Assembly (NCBI RefSeq): GCF_014502795.1
Contig: NZ_JACVHF010000010.1
Span: 62,001-126,000 of the forward strand
From: Heliobacterium chlorum
GTDB lineage: Bacteria; Bacillota; Desulfitobacteriia; Heliobacteriales; Heliobacteriaceae
DNA: 64,000 nt
Direction: 5' to 3'
The notes below the pieces were generated by a model. It did not search any database, was not told the origin of the DNA, and saw only the letters and a program-made list of their open reading frames with translations. The position numbers and the translations under genes were made by a program. This document shows, one piece after another, positions 45,336-53,563 of the stretch (positions are counted from its first letter, which is position 1; every line of letters begins with the position of its first letter).

Positions 45336-45557
45336 TTATGGTTTTTTATCCCTCCTAGGCAACATCAATGCTCTTTTATTGCAATTTGGGCACTTGACAT
45401 AACGACGAAACCCTACATGGAACGAAAAAATATATTTCCAGAGTGGTACCTTAAACGACTGACCGCAGTATGGGCACTCAAAGTGCGTTATTCTTACTCG
45501 AACGGCAATAATAGCGAGCACAACGATAATAATTATAAAGGCTTTTGATCGAATCAT
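45336..45557 (-). CDS. Small membrane-anchored zinc-ribbon protein
   Basis: 73 residues: a single N-terminal helix (AFIIIIVVLAIIAV) followed by a zinc ribbon CPYC...CPNC (FECPYCGQSFKVP; YVKCPNCNKRALML). ATG with GGAAAGGAAA upstream. No partner gene; function unknown. Confidence 0.75.
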   Translation of the reverse strand: MIRSKAFIIIIVVLAIIAVRVRITHFECPYCGQSFKVPLWKYIFSFHVGFRRYVKCPNCNKRALMLPRRDKKP

Positions 45558-45699
45558 ACTATTTCCTTTCCTTCGGTTACTTTAATAAAATTATGCACAG
45601 CTTCGAAATCACACAAAAGGCCAAAATCCGACTCCATAGCTTTAACTTCCATTCACACCCCCACAAGAGATAACCTACACCTGCCTCCGAAATCAGTTG

Positions 45700-46604
45700 A
45701 TCCAACGATATCTGGCTTGACCAATATGTGCAACCCAACGTGCGTCCCAAAACATGGGAGTTCTACGAGTATATACCCGGCTTCATTTGAAGCCGAAGTT
45801 GGGCAACGTGAAGGTCCAGTCATTGCAAACCACTCAGCTTCAGAAGCCTTGAATGATAAACGGTAGTCCGGCCTAGCCGCACGAACAGTCGAACTGATTC
45901 TCACCACCGCAAGAACAGCCCTTAAGCAAGCTGGTCATGATGGGCTGATCTCCAAGTACGCAGCTGACCACGTCCGAAACCCCAAACCTCCCCCAGCAGA
46001 TCAGTGTATTCACCGTAGAACAAATGAAGGAATTTATGTTCATCGCCGAAGAAGACCGACTGTGGATCGCATTCAAACTACTGCTCGGAACGGGAATGAG
46101 GGTAGGGGAGTTACTGGCATTTGAAATGGGGCGACATTAATTTAGAACGTGGCCACATCGAAGTGACCAAGGGAACCGTACTGGTCAAAAACGAAAAAAC
46201 GGGTATCGGAGGATACCGATAACCGAGGATGGTCAGGCAGTTAAAACGCTGGCAGGTTCTGCAATATACGAAAGGATGGGTGAGGGAGAGGGTTATGAAG
46301 ATAACGGGTTGGTTGTCTCAACGAAGAAAGGCCGGATGGTTACGCAGCGGAATTTGGCCACGAAACTTCATCGTCTTCTGGCCAAAGCTGAGATTCCGAA
46401 GACCAATCTGCATTCTTTGAGGCATACGTACGCAATCCGGCTGCTTGAGGCCGGGTACATTCGAAAGTGGTTCAGGAATTGTTGGGCCATGGGAGCATTC
46501 GGATTACGCTGGATATCTATAGTCATGTGCTTCCTGACGTTAAGAAACCGATTAACAGTCAATACAATAAATATAACGCTATGATAAAGGAGGAAGTCGA
46601 CTAA
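45700..46604 (+). pseudogene. Broken tyrosine recombinase (phage-type integrase)
   Basis: Pieces in different frames give a normal integrase order: SAM-like N-terminal domain (LDQYVQPNVRPKTWEFYEY), catalytic Arg in LLLGTGMRVGELLAFE, HSLRHTYAIRLLEAG, then in another frame QELLGHGSIRITLDIYSHVL with the nucleophile Tyr. At least three frameshifts and a stop are present, so it is inactive. It probably belonged to an element that integrated nearby. A similar 45-bp stretch (ACAAGAGATAACC and following) occurs at about 44693 and 45663. Confidence 0.88.
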
Positions 46605-46664
46605 TGGCGTCAAAGAACAAAATTATAAGCCAACGGGAAGGCTTAAGTCTCTTGTAATTTAATA

Positions 46665-46690
46665 AAACGGGGTAGTCGGGTTAGCTCCTC
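46665..46690 (+). repeat. Inverted repeat, left of VOC gene
   Basis: AAACGGGGTAGTCGG, then GTTAGCTCCTC. It is the near-exact reverse complement (two differences) of 47319-47343, so the VOC gene is bracketed by inverted repeats about 680 bp apart. Confidence 0.75.
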
Positions 46691-46784
46691 CTATGAAGAT
46701 AGATTAATCGGAACTAATCATACCCGAATGTTAGAATTTGAATTCGGGGTATTGCAAAAAACAGGAACACAGGAGATGTGGGAT

Positions 46785-47222
46785 ATGAAGATTAATCGAA
46801 TAGATCATGTGGGTGTAGTCGTAAATGATCTTTTAGTTACTAAAGCGTTTTTTCTCGATTTTGGACTTGAATTGCTAGGGGAAGGAGAAGTGGACGGAGA
46901 ATGGGTGGATAGGGTTGTTGGACTTAATAACGTTAAAGCAAAATGTGTAGTTTTCAGGACACCAGACGGTCAGGCAAATATTGAGCTATTTAAATTTTAT
47001 ACGCCGTCGGACGATCAAGGTATTCTAAAACCCTCTGCAAATACGCTGGGTATCCGACATATTGCATTTGCCGTTGAAGATATTGAAGCTATTGTTGCCA
47101 AATTGAAAAAGAAGGGCACGGAAATCATTAGTGAGATACAGCAATATAAAGAAAGTTATAAGTTATGCTTACTTCGTGGGCCAGAGGGGATTATTTTGGA
47201 GTTGGCTGAGGAAATCAAATAA
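46785..47222 (+). CDS. VOC-family (glyoxalase/epimerase-like) protein
   Basis: 145 residues with a methylmalonyl-CoA-epimerase-like pattern: INRIDHVGVVVNDLLVTKAF (metal His), DGQANIELFKF (Glu), TLGIRHIAFAVEDIEAIVAK (His) and GPEGIILELAEE (Glu). All four metal ligands can be seen. ATG 46785 follows AGGAGATGTGGG; the frame is open upstream. Inverted repeats lie on both sides. Confidence 0.88.
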   Translation: MKINRIDHVGVVVNDLLVTKAFFLDFGLELLGEGEVDGEWVDRVVGLNNVKAKCVVFRTPDGQANIELFKFYTPSDDQGILKPSANTLGIRHIAFAVEDIEAIVAKLKKKGTEIISEIQQYKESYKLCLLRGPEGIILELAEEIK

Positions 47223-47268
47223 GAGCGTAACTATATTCCTTTGTGACACTTTACGATTATAAATTTAA

Positions 47269-47343
47269 CGGTGGTCGGTTAGTTTCTCTTGAGACATAAT
47301 TGAAAAGTAATTTCCCAAGAGGAGATAACCGACTACCCCGTTT
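47269..47343. repeat. Imperfect hairpin right of VOC gene
   Basis: GGTGGTCGGTTA and CTCTTG (47271 onward) pair with CAAGAG and TAACCGACTACC (ending 47337). Its right arm is also the partner of the inverted repeat at 46665. It may be the terminator of the VOC gene or the end of a small mobile cassette. Confidence 0.65.
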
Positions 47344-47369
47344 AAATAACTTTAGAAAGGGCATTGAAT

Positions 47370-47781
47370 ATGTCACCAGCTAACTGGGATAATTACGATT
47401 TTGAGCCTTTAATTAGACAAATTCTATCAGGCGTAACATATAAACCAGACCGTCACATCATTTTGGAAGGCCCTTTATGACTGCATATCAGATAGCGATT
47501 GAATTTAATAAACTTCATCCTACGATGTTTCAAGCTTAGGACTTCAAGTCGGGGGGCTCGGAACTAATCAACACACTTCTTTAGCACAGTATATTGCACG
47601 TATGTTATCTAAAAGAATTAATGATGGAAGATTAGCAGATATCGAGGGTGCCTTTTTATATAATGACGATCTATTAAAAGCTCTCGCCAATGGTGGTCTT
47701 TCTATCAGCTGCCACCCAAACAACGCAAATAACCGCCCAACAGCCGAAACACTGCAAGCGGTTTTTCAAACGCATATATAA
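47370..47781 (+). pseudogene. Broken gene of unknown function
   Basis: Three successive frames read as one protein: MSPANWDNYDFEPLIRQIL from ATG 47370, then PFMTAYQIAIEFNKLHP, then LQVGGLGTNQHTSLAQYIA on to a TAA at 47781. Two frameshifts and a stop interrupt it. No family recognised. A terminator-like hairpin (CCGG/CCGG with TTTTTT) follows at 47783-47820. Confidence 0.6.
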
Positions 47782-47782
47782 A

Positions 47783-48044
47783 ACCGGCCCTGGCCCACAA
47801 CAGCTTTCGCCGGTTTTTTACTTTTGCCGTGTCGGCAGTGGGGAGGGAGCGTGGCCCGTACCGGGCCTCGTTAATAACGGAAACGCAAAAAACCGCCGTC
47901 AGCACACTGCCTCCGTCGGTTTCTCCTGCGTACCGGGCCATTTCAACCCCATGGCTTCACCAGAGATGCCCCTCCGTAACTACCACCGTAACCACATTTT
48001 GGTTCTCTCTTCCACCTGGTGATCCTGCTAACCCGCATATGTAG
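47783..48044. other. Hairpin-rich gap before tRNA fragment
   Basis: It contains a terminator-like hairpin at 47783-47820 (AAAACCGG/CCGGTTTTTT) and a second one at about 47889-47922 (AAAACCGCCG/CGTCGGTTT). Frames of up to 110 codons here show no start signals or motifs. Confidence 0.5.
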
Positions 48045-48102
48045 TGGAGCCGGCGTCAGGACTTGAACCCGCAACCTACTGATTACAAGTCAGTTGCTCT
48101 AT
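48045..48102 (-). pseudogene. 3' fragment of a tRNA-Thr(TGT) gene
   Basis: Read on the minus strand: AGAGCAACTGACTTGTAATC with anticodon TGT, variable loop, T-arm GGTTCAAGTCC and a CCA end. The acceptor 5' strand and most of the D-arm are missing, replaced by unrelated sequence. This is the typical leftover of integration into a tRNA 3' end. A complete tRNA-Thr should exist elsewhere. Confidence 0.82.
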
Positions 48103-48512
48103 TGGAAGACCTGTTAATCCGGTTCCTGTTCAATGGCTAATTTTAAGCGATCTTCGTTGATTTGAACAGAGAGTAAGATATGGGATGTTAGGTCGGCGTT
48201 GCTTGGGAGAATGAGGGATTAGTTTAAGGGGGACAGAGCATTAAAAGCCCGCCAATTAAGGCGAGCTTTTTTGATCGTTAGAGATTTTTAAGGGGGCAGC
48301 GTTAGGGGGAACTACAGTGAGACTACAGGGGACTTTGAAGGGTGGAGAGTTGAGTGAAAATTTGATAGAGATTCGGTAAACTATTAAACAACGATTCCAA
48401 AAAAAGTTTAGATGAACCAAGGAAAATTTGAAGAAAAATTTAATAAGAAAAAGGATTTTATGTCTCCAAGGTATAACTAAGAGGGGTAATCCAATATGTG
48501 GAGGAATTAAAA
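48103..48512. other. Gap with decayed C-terminus and terminator
   Basis: On the minus strand a frame ending INEDRLKLAIEQEPD stops at about 48118, next to the tRNA fragment; it looks like the end of a lost gene. A plus-strand hairpin GCCCGCC/GGCGAGC with TTTTTT is at 48246-48273. Beyond that the sequence turns AT-rich. Confidence 0.45.
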
Positions 48513-49493
48513 ATGCCACTACCTCGGGTTTTTGTGAGCTCTACTTTTTATGATTTGCGTTATATTCGAGAGAACATGAAATTATTTATTCGTAATATGG
48601 GTTTTGAACCCGTACTTAGTGAAGATGGAAATGTTTTTTATAACCCGAGACAACATGTTCAAGACGCATGTTTAAGCGAAGTTCAGACGTGCCAGTTATT
48701 TGTTCTTATAATAGGAAGTCATTACGGATCAAAGTATAAAGAAACCCCAGAATCGATTACTAATCATGAATACAAGACGGCTGTTGAAAATAAAACTCGA
48801 ATTTTTGCTTTAGTTGAACAACAAGTTCTTAATGAGTATAATTTCTTTATTAAAAACCGAGAAAATCCCGAAGTGGATGAGACCAAAATCATTTATCCTT
48901 CCGTAAGTTCGACTAAAATATTTAACTTTGTAGAAGAGGTTAAAAGTAATGCAATAAATAACGCACTTGTTCCTTTTGCTGAATTTCAAGATATAGAAAT
49001 ATACTTAAAACAGCAATGGGCAAGTATGATGTACAATTTCTTAACAAAAGACAGTGAATCTGAACGGGTTAGTAATTTACTTAGTCAGATAAATGCAATG
49101 AGTCAAAACATTGAGTTTTTATCGAAACAAATCCTTTCAGCTGTTGGAAGTGATACGGCTAATATTATGGCTGAAATTTATGACATGATGCTACAACACG
49201 GATGTATTAGAGACTTAGCTTATGCGGGCATACGCCCATCACCAATACAAATATTAAACACTGATTCGTTTGAAGAACTGGGGAAACCTAAATTGCGTAT
49301 AAATGAACGTGCAAAAGGCTATACGATCGGACCAGATGGTTACATATCTAGACTAAAATATAACGAAAACGCTGAAGACTACCTTAGATTAAGGAATAAA
49401 GTACTAAAAAGATTGGAACAAATAGGGAAACAACCCGAAAAATTCATAGAAGAATTAAAGCAATTAAACTCCCATTCGGAGACATCTTTGTAG
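48513..49493 (+). CDS. DUF4062-domain protein, probable defence protein
   Basis: 326 residues. The N-terminal DUF4062 domain (RVFVSSTFYDLRYIRENM, LFVLIIGSHYGSKY, SITNHEYKTAVE) is a TIR-like fold often found fused to NTPases in immune and anti-phage proteins. Here no NTPase follows; the C-terminal half is predicted helical (SNLLSQINAMSQNIEFLSKQ) with a late TIGPDGYISRLKY part. ATG 48513 has GGAGGAATT upstream. It is the first gene of the AT-rich island. Enzymatic activity unknown. Confidence 0.8.
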   Translation: MPLPRVFVSSTFYDLRYIRENMKLFIRNMGFEPVLSEDGNVFYNPRQHVQDACLSEVQTCQLFVLIIGSHYGSKYKETPESITNHEYKTAVENKTRIFALVEQQVLNEYNFFIKNRENPEVDETKIIYPSVSSTKIFNFVEEVKSNAINNALVPFAEFQDIEIYLKQQWASMMYNFLTKDSESERVSNLLSQINAMSQNIEFLSKQILSAVGSDTANIMAEIYDMMLQHGCIRDLAYAGIRPSPIQILNTDSFEELGKPKLRINERAKGYTIGPDGYISRLKYNENAEDYLRLRNKVLKRLEQIGKQPEKFIEELKQLNSHSETSL

Positions 49494-49680
49494 TTTCAAG
49501 ACCCTAATCCAAGCTCCATCTTAGTATCAAACTCTATAACCCATCCTACGACTCCAACACCACACCCCTTGGGCAACCTAACCCCAGGAGGTTACGGTAA
49601 TGTGTAATGCCCAATAATTACGATCTGACTTCGGTTCCGGGTGGGCTAGCTGAAACAGAAAATAATCCGGCTAAAAAGAG

Positions 49681-49790
49681 CACCGAACTCGCGATGAGAT
49701 TCCCGGTGTTAGAGTCGAGTGAGGGTGAAAGCATAGAGCTCAACTAGGCGAGTTCGAGCAGTCCGGCAAAAGCCGGGCTGTTGTTATTGT
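49681..49790 (+). ncRNA. Candidate structured RNA with own terminator
   Basis: GAACTCGC (49685-49692) and GCGAGTTC (49748-49755) form a perfect long-range helix enclosing about 55 bases. CACCG (49681-49685) can pair with CGGTG (49704-49708), a possible pseudoknot. It is followed at once by a terminator AGCAG-CCGGC/GCCGG-CTGTT (49757-49782) with TGTTATT. No protein-coding frame explains the stretch and no known RNA family was recognised. Confidence 0.45.
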
Positions 49791-49879
49791 TGGCCGACAA
49801 GCGAACGTTGGCCCATTATTGGCCTTTTTTCCGTAAAAACACCACTAATAATCACCCCACATCCCCCACACCCCACATA

Positions 49880-50012
49880 AGGCCGCTGCGATGGCCGACG
49901 TCCAGTTTTACCCCCGCTTTGGTATGAATGGTATGGTTGGTCGTCTTGAGAGGCGTAGGGGGCATTCTAAGGGCTCGGGTTTAAAGGGTGGAGGAAATAA
50001 TTAGGTGAAATC
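49880..50012 (+). repeat. Island repeat A, copy 1
   Basis: Conserved landmarks: GGTATGAATGGTAT, GTCGTCTTGAGAGGCG, GGGCATTCTA, and GGAGGAAATAATTAGGTG at the right end. It is the most diverged of three copies. Here 420 bp with a minus-strand gene separate it from the B element that follows directly in the other A-B pairs. Confidence 0.75.
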
Positions 50013-50025
50013 GCTCTATTCGTAC

Positions 50026-50358
50026 CTATGGCCCACCGATCAAGCCATAAACTCGAAACCGGCCATCTTTACGTTTGAGATAAAGAACGGTTCTAGTCTG
50101 ACCTTCGGCAATGTCACAGTGTGAATAAACTTCATATCCGTTAACGTGTTCCCCAGTTGGCTGACTAATCTTAAGCATATTAATGTGCTCAAGCGGTAGA
50201 TACTCGTAAAAATCGTATCCCAACTTATATGCACGTCCACGGTACGTGACTTCCTCGGTATTACGATAATCTAACTCAATCCAAATCAAGACGTAAAGGA
50301 TCAGCAGGACAGTTAGGATAATTGAACGGATGTTGGCTTTTTTCAAGATACTTCTCAA
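50026..50358 (-). CDS. Small membrane-anchored protein, unknown
   Basis: 110 residues: basic start, one helix (SIILTVLLILYVLIWIEL) and a polar outer domain (NTEEVTYRGRAYKLGYDFYE; KRKDGRFRVYGLIGG). No family recognised. It reads towards the A repeat at 49880-50012 and lies between an A and a B element. The ribosome-binding site is weak (GAGAAGT). Confidence 0.55.
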   Translation of the reverse strand: MRSILKKANIRSIILTVLLILYVLIWIELDYRNTEEVTYRGRAYKLGYDFYEYLPLEHINMLKISQPTGEHVNGYEVYSHCDIAEGQTRTVLYLKRKDGRFRVYGLIGGP

Positions 50359-50440
50359 AGTTCAGATCTCCCAGGCGGATTCATGATTACCAGTATTATG
50401 CGATGTTGACCTGCAATTAAAACAGTGGACCATAGTAAAA

Positions 50441-50516
50441 ATTTAACCGCCCGTCCTCAGATAATCCACGTTATTGGAGGCCAGTGGGGAGGGGCTGTTT
50501 TTTCTTTTACAACAAA
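50441..50516 (+). repeat. Island repeat B, copy 1
   Basis: AACCGCCCGTCCTCAG, then CCACGTTATTGGAGGCCAG with GTGG closing the inner CCAC/GTGG stem, GGGAGGGGCTGTT and TTTTCTTTT. Outer arms CCGCCC and GGGGC-GTT can pair, with a T-rich tail like a terminator. Confidence 0.75.
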
Positions 50517-50572
50517 GGAATACTGTGTTTTTGATGGAATTAATATACAACTATATTTAAGGGGGTACTATC

Positions 50573-51019
50573 TTGAAACATCGTGTTACTTTATCAACGT
50601 TCTTGATATTATTAGTTATTCTTATGATGGGCTGTAATTCACAAGATCAGTTGACACAAAGAGAAATACCTAAACCGCCACAACCTACAGTCACATATGA
50701 AGGTAACGTTGTTCCGGTAGCCCAAGGAACATTCGGGTGGACTAATGTTCAGGCAGATTATCCGTCTCCGACCGAAATCGCAAAATATATTGAGTCAGTA
50801 ACTGTTAAACCGGGTGCTAAATTAAAAGTTAGCTTTGACGATAAGCCTTCTGATATTTCGGTTAATCATTGGAACAACAGTCATGAGTCCGTTAAGTACA
50901 ATATCGAAAACGACACAATTACTGTTCCAAAAGAAGAAGGATCGTACATATTTGAAATTTATTGTTGGTGGATGGATGGTGACTCATCGTACGTCTTGAA
51001 AGTAGATGTTAAAAAGTAA
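50573..51019 (+). CDS. Lipoprotein of unknown function
   Basis: 148 residues. Signal peptide with lipobox LMMGC (MKHRVTLSTFLILLVILMMG), so a membrane-anchored outer-face lipoprotein. The mature part (YESVTVKPGAKLKVSFDD-like, DTITVPKEEGSYIFEIYCWW) is beta-rich. TTG start with AAGGGGG upstream. Repeat B lies just before and repeat A just after it. No family recognised. Confidence 0.8.
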   Translation: MKHRVTLSTFLILLVILMMGCNSQDQLTQREIPKPPQPTVTYEGNVVPVAQGTFGWTNVQADYPSPTEIAKYIESVTVKPGAKLKVSFDDKPSDISVNHWNNSHESVKYNIENDTITVPKEEGSYIFEIYCWWMDGDSSYVLKVDVKK

Positions 51020-51074
51020 TTAAGTCTGATATTGGACGTCAGAAATCACCTAAAGATAGCCATCCCCCACCACA

Positions 51075-51203
51075 CCCGCTGTAACTCCCCACATCCACTT
51101 CAACCCCCATCCTGGTATGAATGGTATAGCTGATCGTTTTCAGAGGCACAGAGGGCATTCTGTGGGGTAGGGCTTGAAGTGTGGAGGAAATAATTAGGTG
51201 ATA
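51075..51203 (+). repeat. Island repeat A, copy 2
   Basis: CACTTCAA-CCCCA (51096-51109) pairs with TGGGG-TTGAAGTG (51163-51181), and CACAG/CTGTG (51147-51151, 51160-51164) closes an inner loop GAGGGCATT region. About 85 percent similar to copy 3 by eye. It ends GGAGGAAATAATTAGGTG. Confidence 0.78.
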
Positions 51204-51249
51204 TTTCGTCAAGGGCAATTATATTTGTAAACTAGCGATCAAAATAACA

Positions 51250-51332
51250 GCAACTACCCTTTTTCACGTCCCTTGCCGGTAAGCCACGTTATTGGGAGGT
51301 CAGTGGAGAGGGGTGGTACTTTTGTTTTACAG
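51250..51332 (+). repeat. Island repeat B, copy 2
   Basis: ACTACCC pairs with GGGTGGT (one G-T pair), inner CCAC/GTGG hairpin with loop GTTATTGGGAGGTCA, tail CTTTTGTTTT. Directly follows repeat A copy 2. Confidence 0.75.
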
Positions 51333-51440
51333 CAGTCACGAAGCCCGGCTTCTCAAATCCTAAAAAAACGGAATAATTTTTCACCTCTATTACCAAAATA
51401 TATATATAAAAGAACACTTAATGTTTGAAGGTACCCTCTG

Positions 51441-52202
51441 ATGAAAAATCAGTCTCGCCGCCCTCTAGCCACTATAAGCGTATACGGAGTTACTCATTTA
51501 CACCGCCAGAATCCTTATATGGTCGCGTGGTGGACTGCTGCTTTTCCAGGCTTTGGCCACTATTTATTAAATCAATATATACGAGGAACGTTCCTTACTT
51601 TAGTTGAAGTGATCATTAATAGTTTAACTAATCTTAATTTAGCTATCATCTATTCTTTTGGCGGCAAATTTGAGTTAGTCAAATCCGTAATTCAACCCCG
51701 CTGGGTTCTCGGATATGTCCTTGTTTATTTTATCCTAATATTGGATAGCTACCGTTCAGCCATAGTTCAGAACAAACTCTGTCATCTTGCTCAAATCGAA
51801 AACGAACGATTGCCAGCAGTAAATCTTCGACCACTTGAGTTTCAATATATAGAACCAAAAAAACCTTGGTTAGCTGCGTTATACTCTTTCTTCTTTCCTG
51901 GGTTAGGGCAGTTATATAATCATCAGTTCGCATTAGCGATCTATGCGATGGCGTGGTGGTGGATTTATTTAACATTATCACACGCACACGAGTCTTTAAT
52001 TCTTCTTTTACTCGGAAAAATTCAAGAATCAATTGCCGTTCTACATCCTCAATGGCTGCTTTTTATGCCGTCCGTTCTCGGAGGGTCGATCTACTATGCG
52101 TATATTATAGCTAAAGAACATAATAGGCTTTTTCGAATAGAGCAACGCCAGTTTCTCGCTGAACGCTACCAAAACTCCGAAGTTCGGATGTTCCCTGAAT
52201 AG
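51441..52202 (+). CDS. Multi-pass membrane protein with two TM2-like halves
   Basis: 253 residues. A motif of the TM2/DUF5683 kind appears twice: VAWWTAAFPGFGHYLLNQYI near residue 35 and WLAALYSFFFPGLGQLYNHQ near 145. Each is followed by hydrophobic helices, suggesting internal duplication. A third segment WLLFMPSVLGGSIYYAYII precedes a basic C-terminus. ATG follows TTTGAAGGTACC. The next gene starts immediately after its stop. Function unknown. Confidence 0.75.
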   Translation: MKNQSRRPLATISVYGVTHLHRQNPYMVAWWTAAFPGFGHYLLNQYIRGTFLTLVEVIINSLTNLNLAIIYSFGGKFELVKSVIQPRWVLGYVLVYFILILDSYRSAIVQNKLCHLAQIENERLPAVNLRPLEFQYIEPKKPWLAALYSFFFPGLGQLYNHQFALAIYAMAWWWIYLTLSHAHESLILLLLGKIQESIAVLHPQWLLFMPSVLGGSIYYAYIIAKEHNRLFRIEQRQFLAERYQNSEVRMFPE

Positions 52203-52700
52203 GTGGGAATACGATTGTTGATTATCGGAACATTTGAGCATTCCTTTGAGCTAGAGCAGGCATTAGCCGTATTGGAACATAGCGGAATTACCAGAAAAAA
52301 CATTATGGTAGTTCCGATGGATACTGTTCCTAAAAATCCTAACCAATTTTTAAGTAAACCACGTGATCTTTATTCCAATGGCATCGAGGTAGGTATTGCT
52401 TGTGCTACGGCTAGTGCTGTCCTTGGTACTACGTTGGGTTTCAGTTATACTTGGGGACCGATACTTTGGGGGCTATTTGGGGCATTTATCGGTTTTAGTG
52501 TAGGGTTTGGATTATACCTTTATATTAATAGGAGAATTCACAGAAGACATGCGGGAAAGTTACCCGATGTATCCGTAATTATTCAATGCACAGAAGGGCA
52601 GGCTGTCCTGGTAACGGAAACCATGTGGGAGTTTGGTGTACTAACAGTGGGAAGAACATTAGAACCGTCAAAGAGCGACACTTCCATCGGCAATAATTAA
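52203..52700 (+). CDS. Membrane protein of unknown function
   Basis: 165 residues. The N-terminal part LIIGTFEHSFELEQALAVLE resembles the ferredoxin-like fold of small stress proteins in which a residue pair controls a later Gly-rich membrane hairpin (VGIACATASAVLGTTLGF, LWGLFGAFIGFSVGFGLYLY). C-terminal part SVIIQCTEGQAVLVTETMW repeats the soluble fold. GTG 52203 abuts the previous stop; TTG 52215 after TAGGTGGGA is possible. Co-transcribed with the preceding gene. Confidence 0.7.
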   Translation: MGIRLLIIGTFEHSFELEQALAVLEHSGITRKNIMVVPMDTVPKNPNQFLSKPRDLYSNGIEVGIACATASAVLGTTLGFSYTWGPILWGLFGAFIGFSVGFGLYLYINRRIHRRHAGKLPDVSVIIQCTEGQAVLVTETMWEFGVLTVGRTLEPSKSDTSIGNN

Positions 52701-52703
52701 AAC

Positions 52704-52780
52704 TCAACCACCCGTCTTCACGGTTTTTCCGATACGCCACGTCATTGGGAGGCAAGTGGGGAGGGTTGGTTATAATTTTA
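52704..52780 (+). repeat. Island repeat B, copy 3 (solo)
   Basis: CAACCACCCGTCTTCACGG, inner CCAC/GTGG hairpin with loop GTCATTGGGAGGCAA, then GGGAGGGTTGGTTATAATTTT. This copy is not preceded by repeat A. Confidence 0.75.
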
Positions 52781-52866
52781 TGACGGTGTGGTAATGGTAA
52801 TTGCGTCAGATAAGATGCTTATGGATATAATTGAAATAATTCTCATTTTAACTTGGAGGCATCCCT

Positions 52867-53347
52867 ATGCTGTTAGAAAGAGCAATCGAAATTATTTCAA
52901 TGATAGTGACTATCGCTCTCTTAATCTGGTTAGTTCCAAGGAGTAAAAAAAGTGATGCCGTTCTTATTTTAAGCAAACTCTTACATGGATTTTCGGCCTT
53001 ATGGTTGTTGAATGGAATCTTATCGAATATCCTACTCGTTTTTTGCCTAATGCAACTAAGTCCAGTATAACTTTTGAATTCATTGTATATCCTGGTATTT
53101 GTGTCTTGTTCAACTTGTTCTATCCAGAAAAAAGGGCACATTTAGACAATTAGTTCATTATGTGGCTTTCACCTCTGGAATAACCGGATTTGAAGCGATT
53201 CTCGAAACTTACACGAATTGTATAATCTATAATCATTGGACATGGTATTGGACTTGGATAACAATATTGTTAACATTCCTAGCTTCTCGTTGGTTTTACC
53301 GATGGTTTAGAGAAGATTTTTCTAACACGGAGTCAAATCTGCTCTAA
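52867..53347 (+). pseudogene. CBO0543-family membrane protein gene, frameshifted
   Basis: Reading three frames in turn gives one continuous family protein of about 160 residues: LLERAIEIISMIVTIALLIW, then KSSITFEFIVYPGICVLFNL, then LRQLVHYVAFTSGITGFEAI and YNHWTWYWTWITILLTFLAS. Two frameshifts (near 53040 and 53140) interrupt it. The family is a small multi-helix membrane protein of Clostridia and Bacilli with unknown role. The first frame alone gives 67 residues. Confidence 0.8.
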
Positions 53348-53389
53348 AACTATCGACGATTTTCACCCTAAATCCCCTTCACCCATTGA

Positions 53390-53520
53390 GCCGCTGTAAC
53401 TCCCCACGTCCAATTCAACCCCCATTCTAGTATGAATGGTATTTCCGATCGTTTTCAAAGGCACACAGGGCATTCTGTGGGGTCGGTTTGAAAGGGTGAA
53501 GGAAATAATTAGGTGGAATT
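53390..53520 (+). repeat. Island repeat A, copy 3
   Basis: CCGCTGTAACTCCCCAC, TTCAACCCCCA pairing with TGGGGTCGGTTTGAA, inner CACAG/CTGTG around GGCATT, and end GAAGGAAATAATTAGGTG. Confidence 0.78.
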
Positions 53521-53563
53521 TGCGTTATTCGCGTTACCCAGCCAATATGCCGGTTAGAATAGA

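Noticed and set aside
45653-45907. 84-codon minus-strand frame
   Set aside because: It is the shadow of the decayed integrase, whose protein sequence is recognisable on the plus strand.
47690-48022. 110-codon open frame on the plus strand
   Set aside because: It has no start signal, covers two terminator-like hairpins and overlaps the end of a broken gene.
49681-49760. Hammerhead-like GATGAG...GAAA pattern in the candidate RNA
   Set aside because: The two core bases before GATGAG do not match the hammerhead core CUGAUGAG, and no cleavage-site stem fits.
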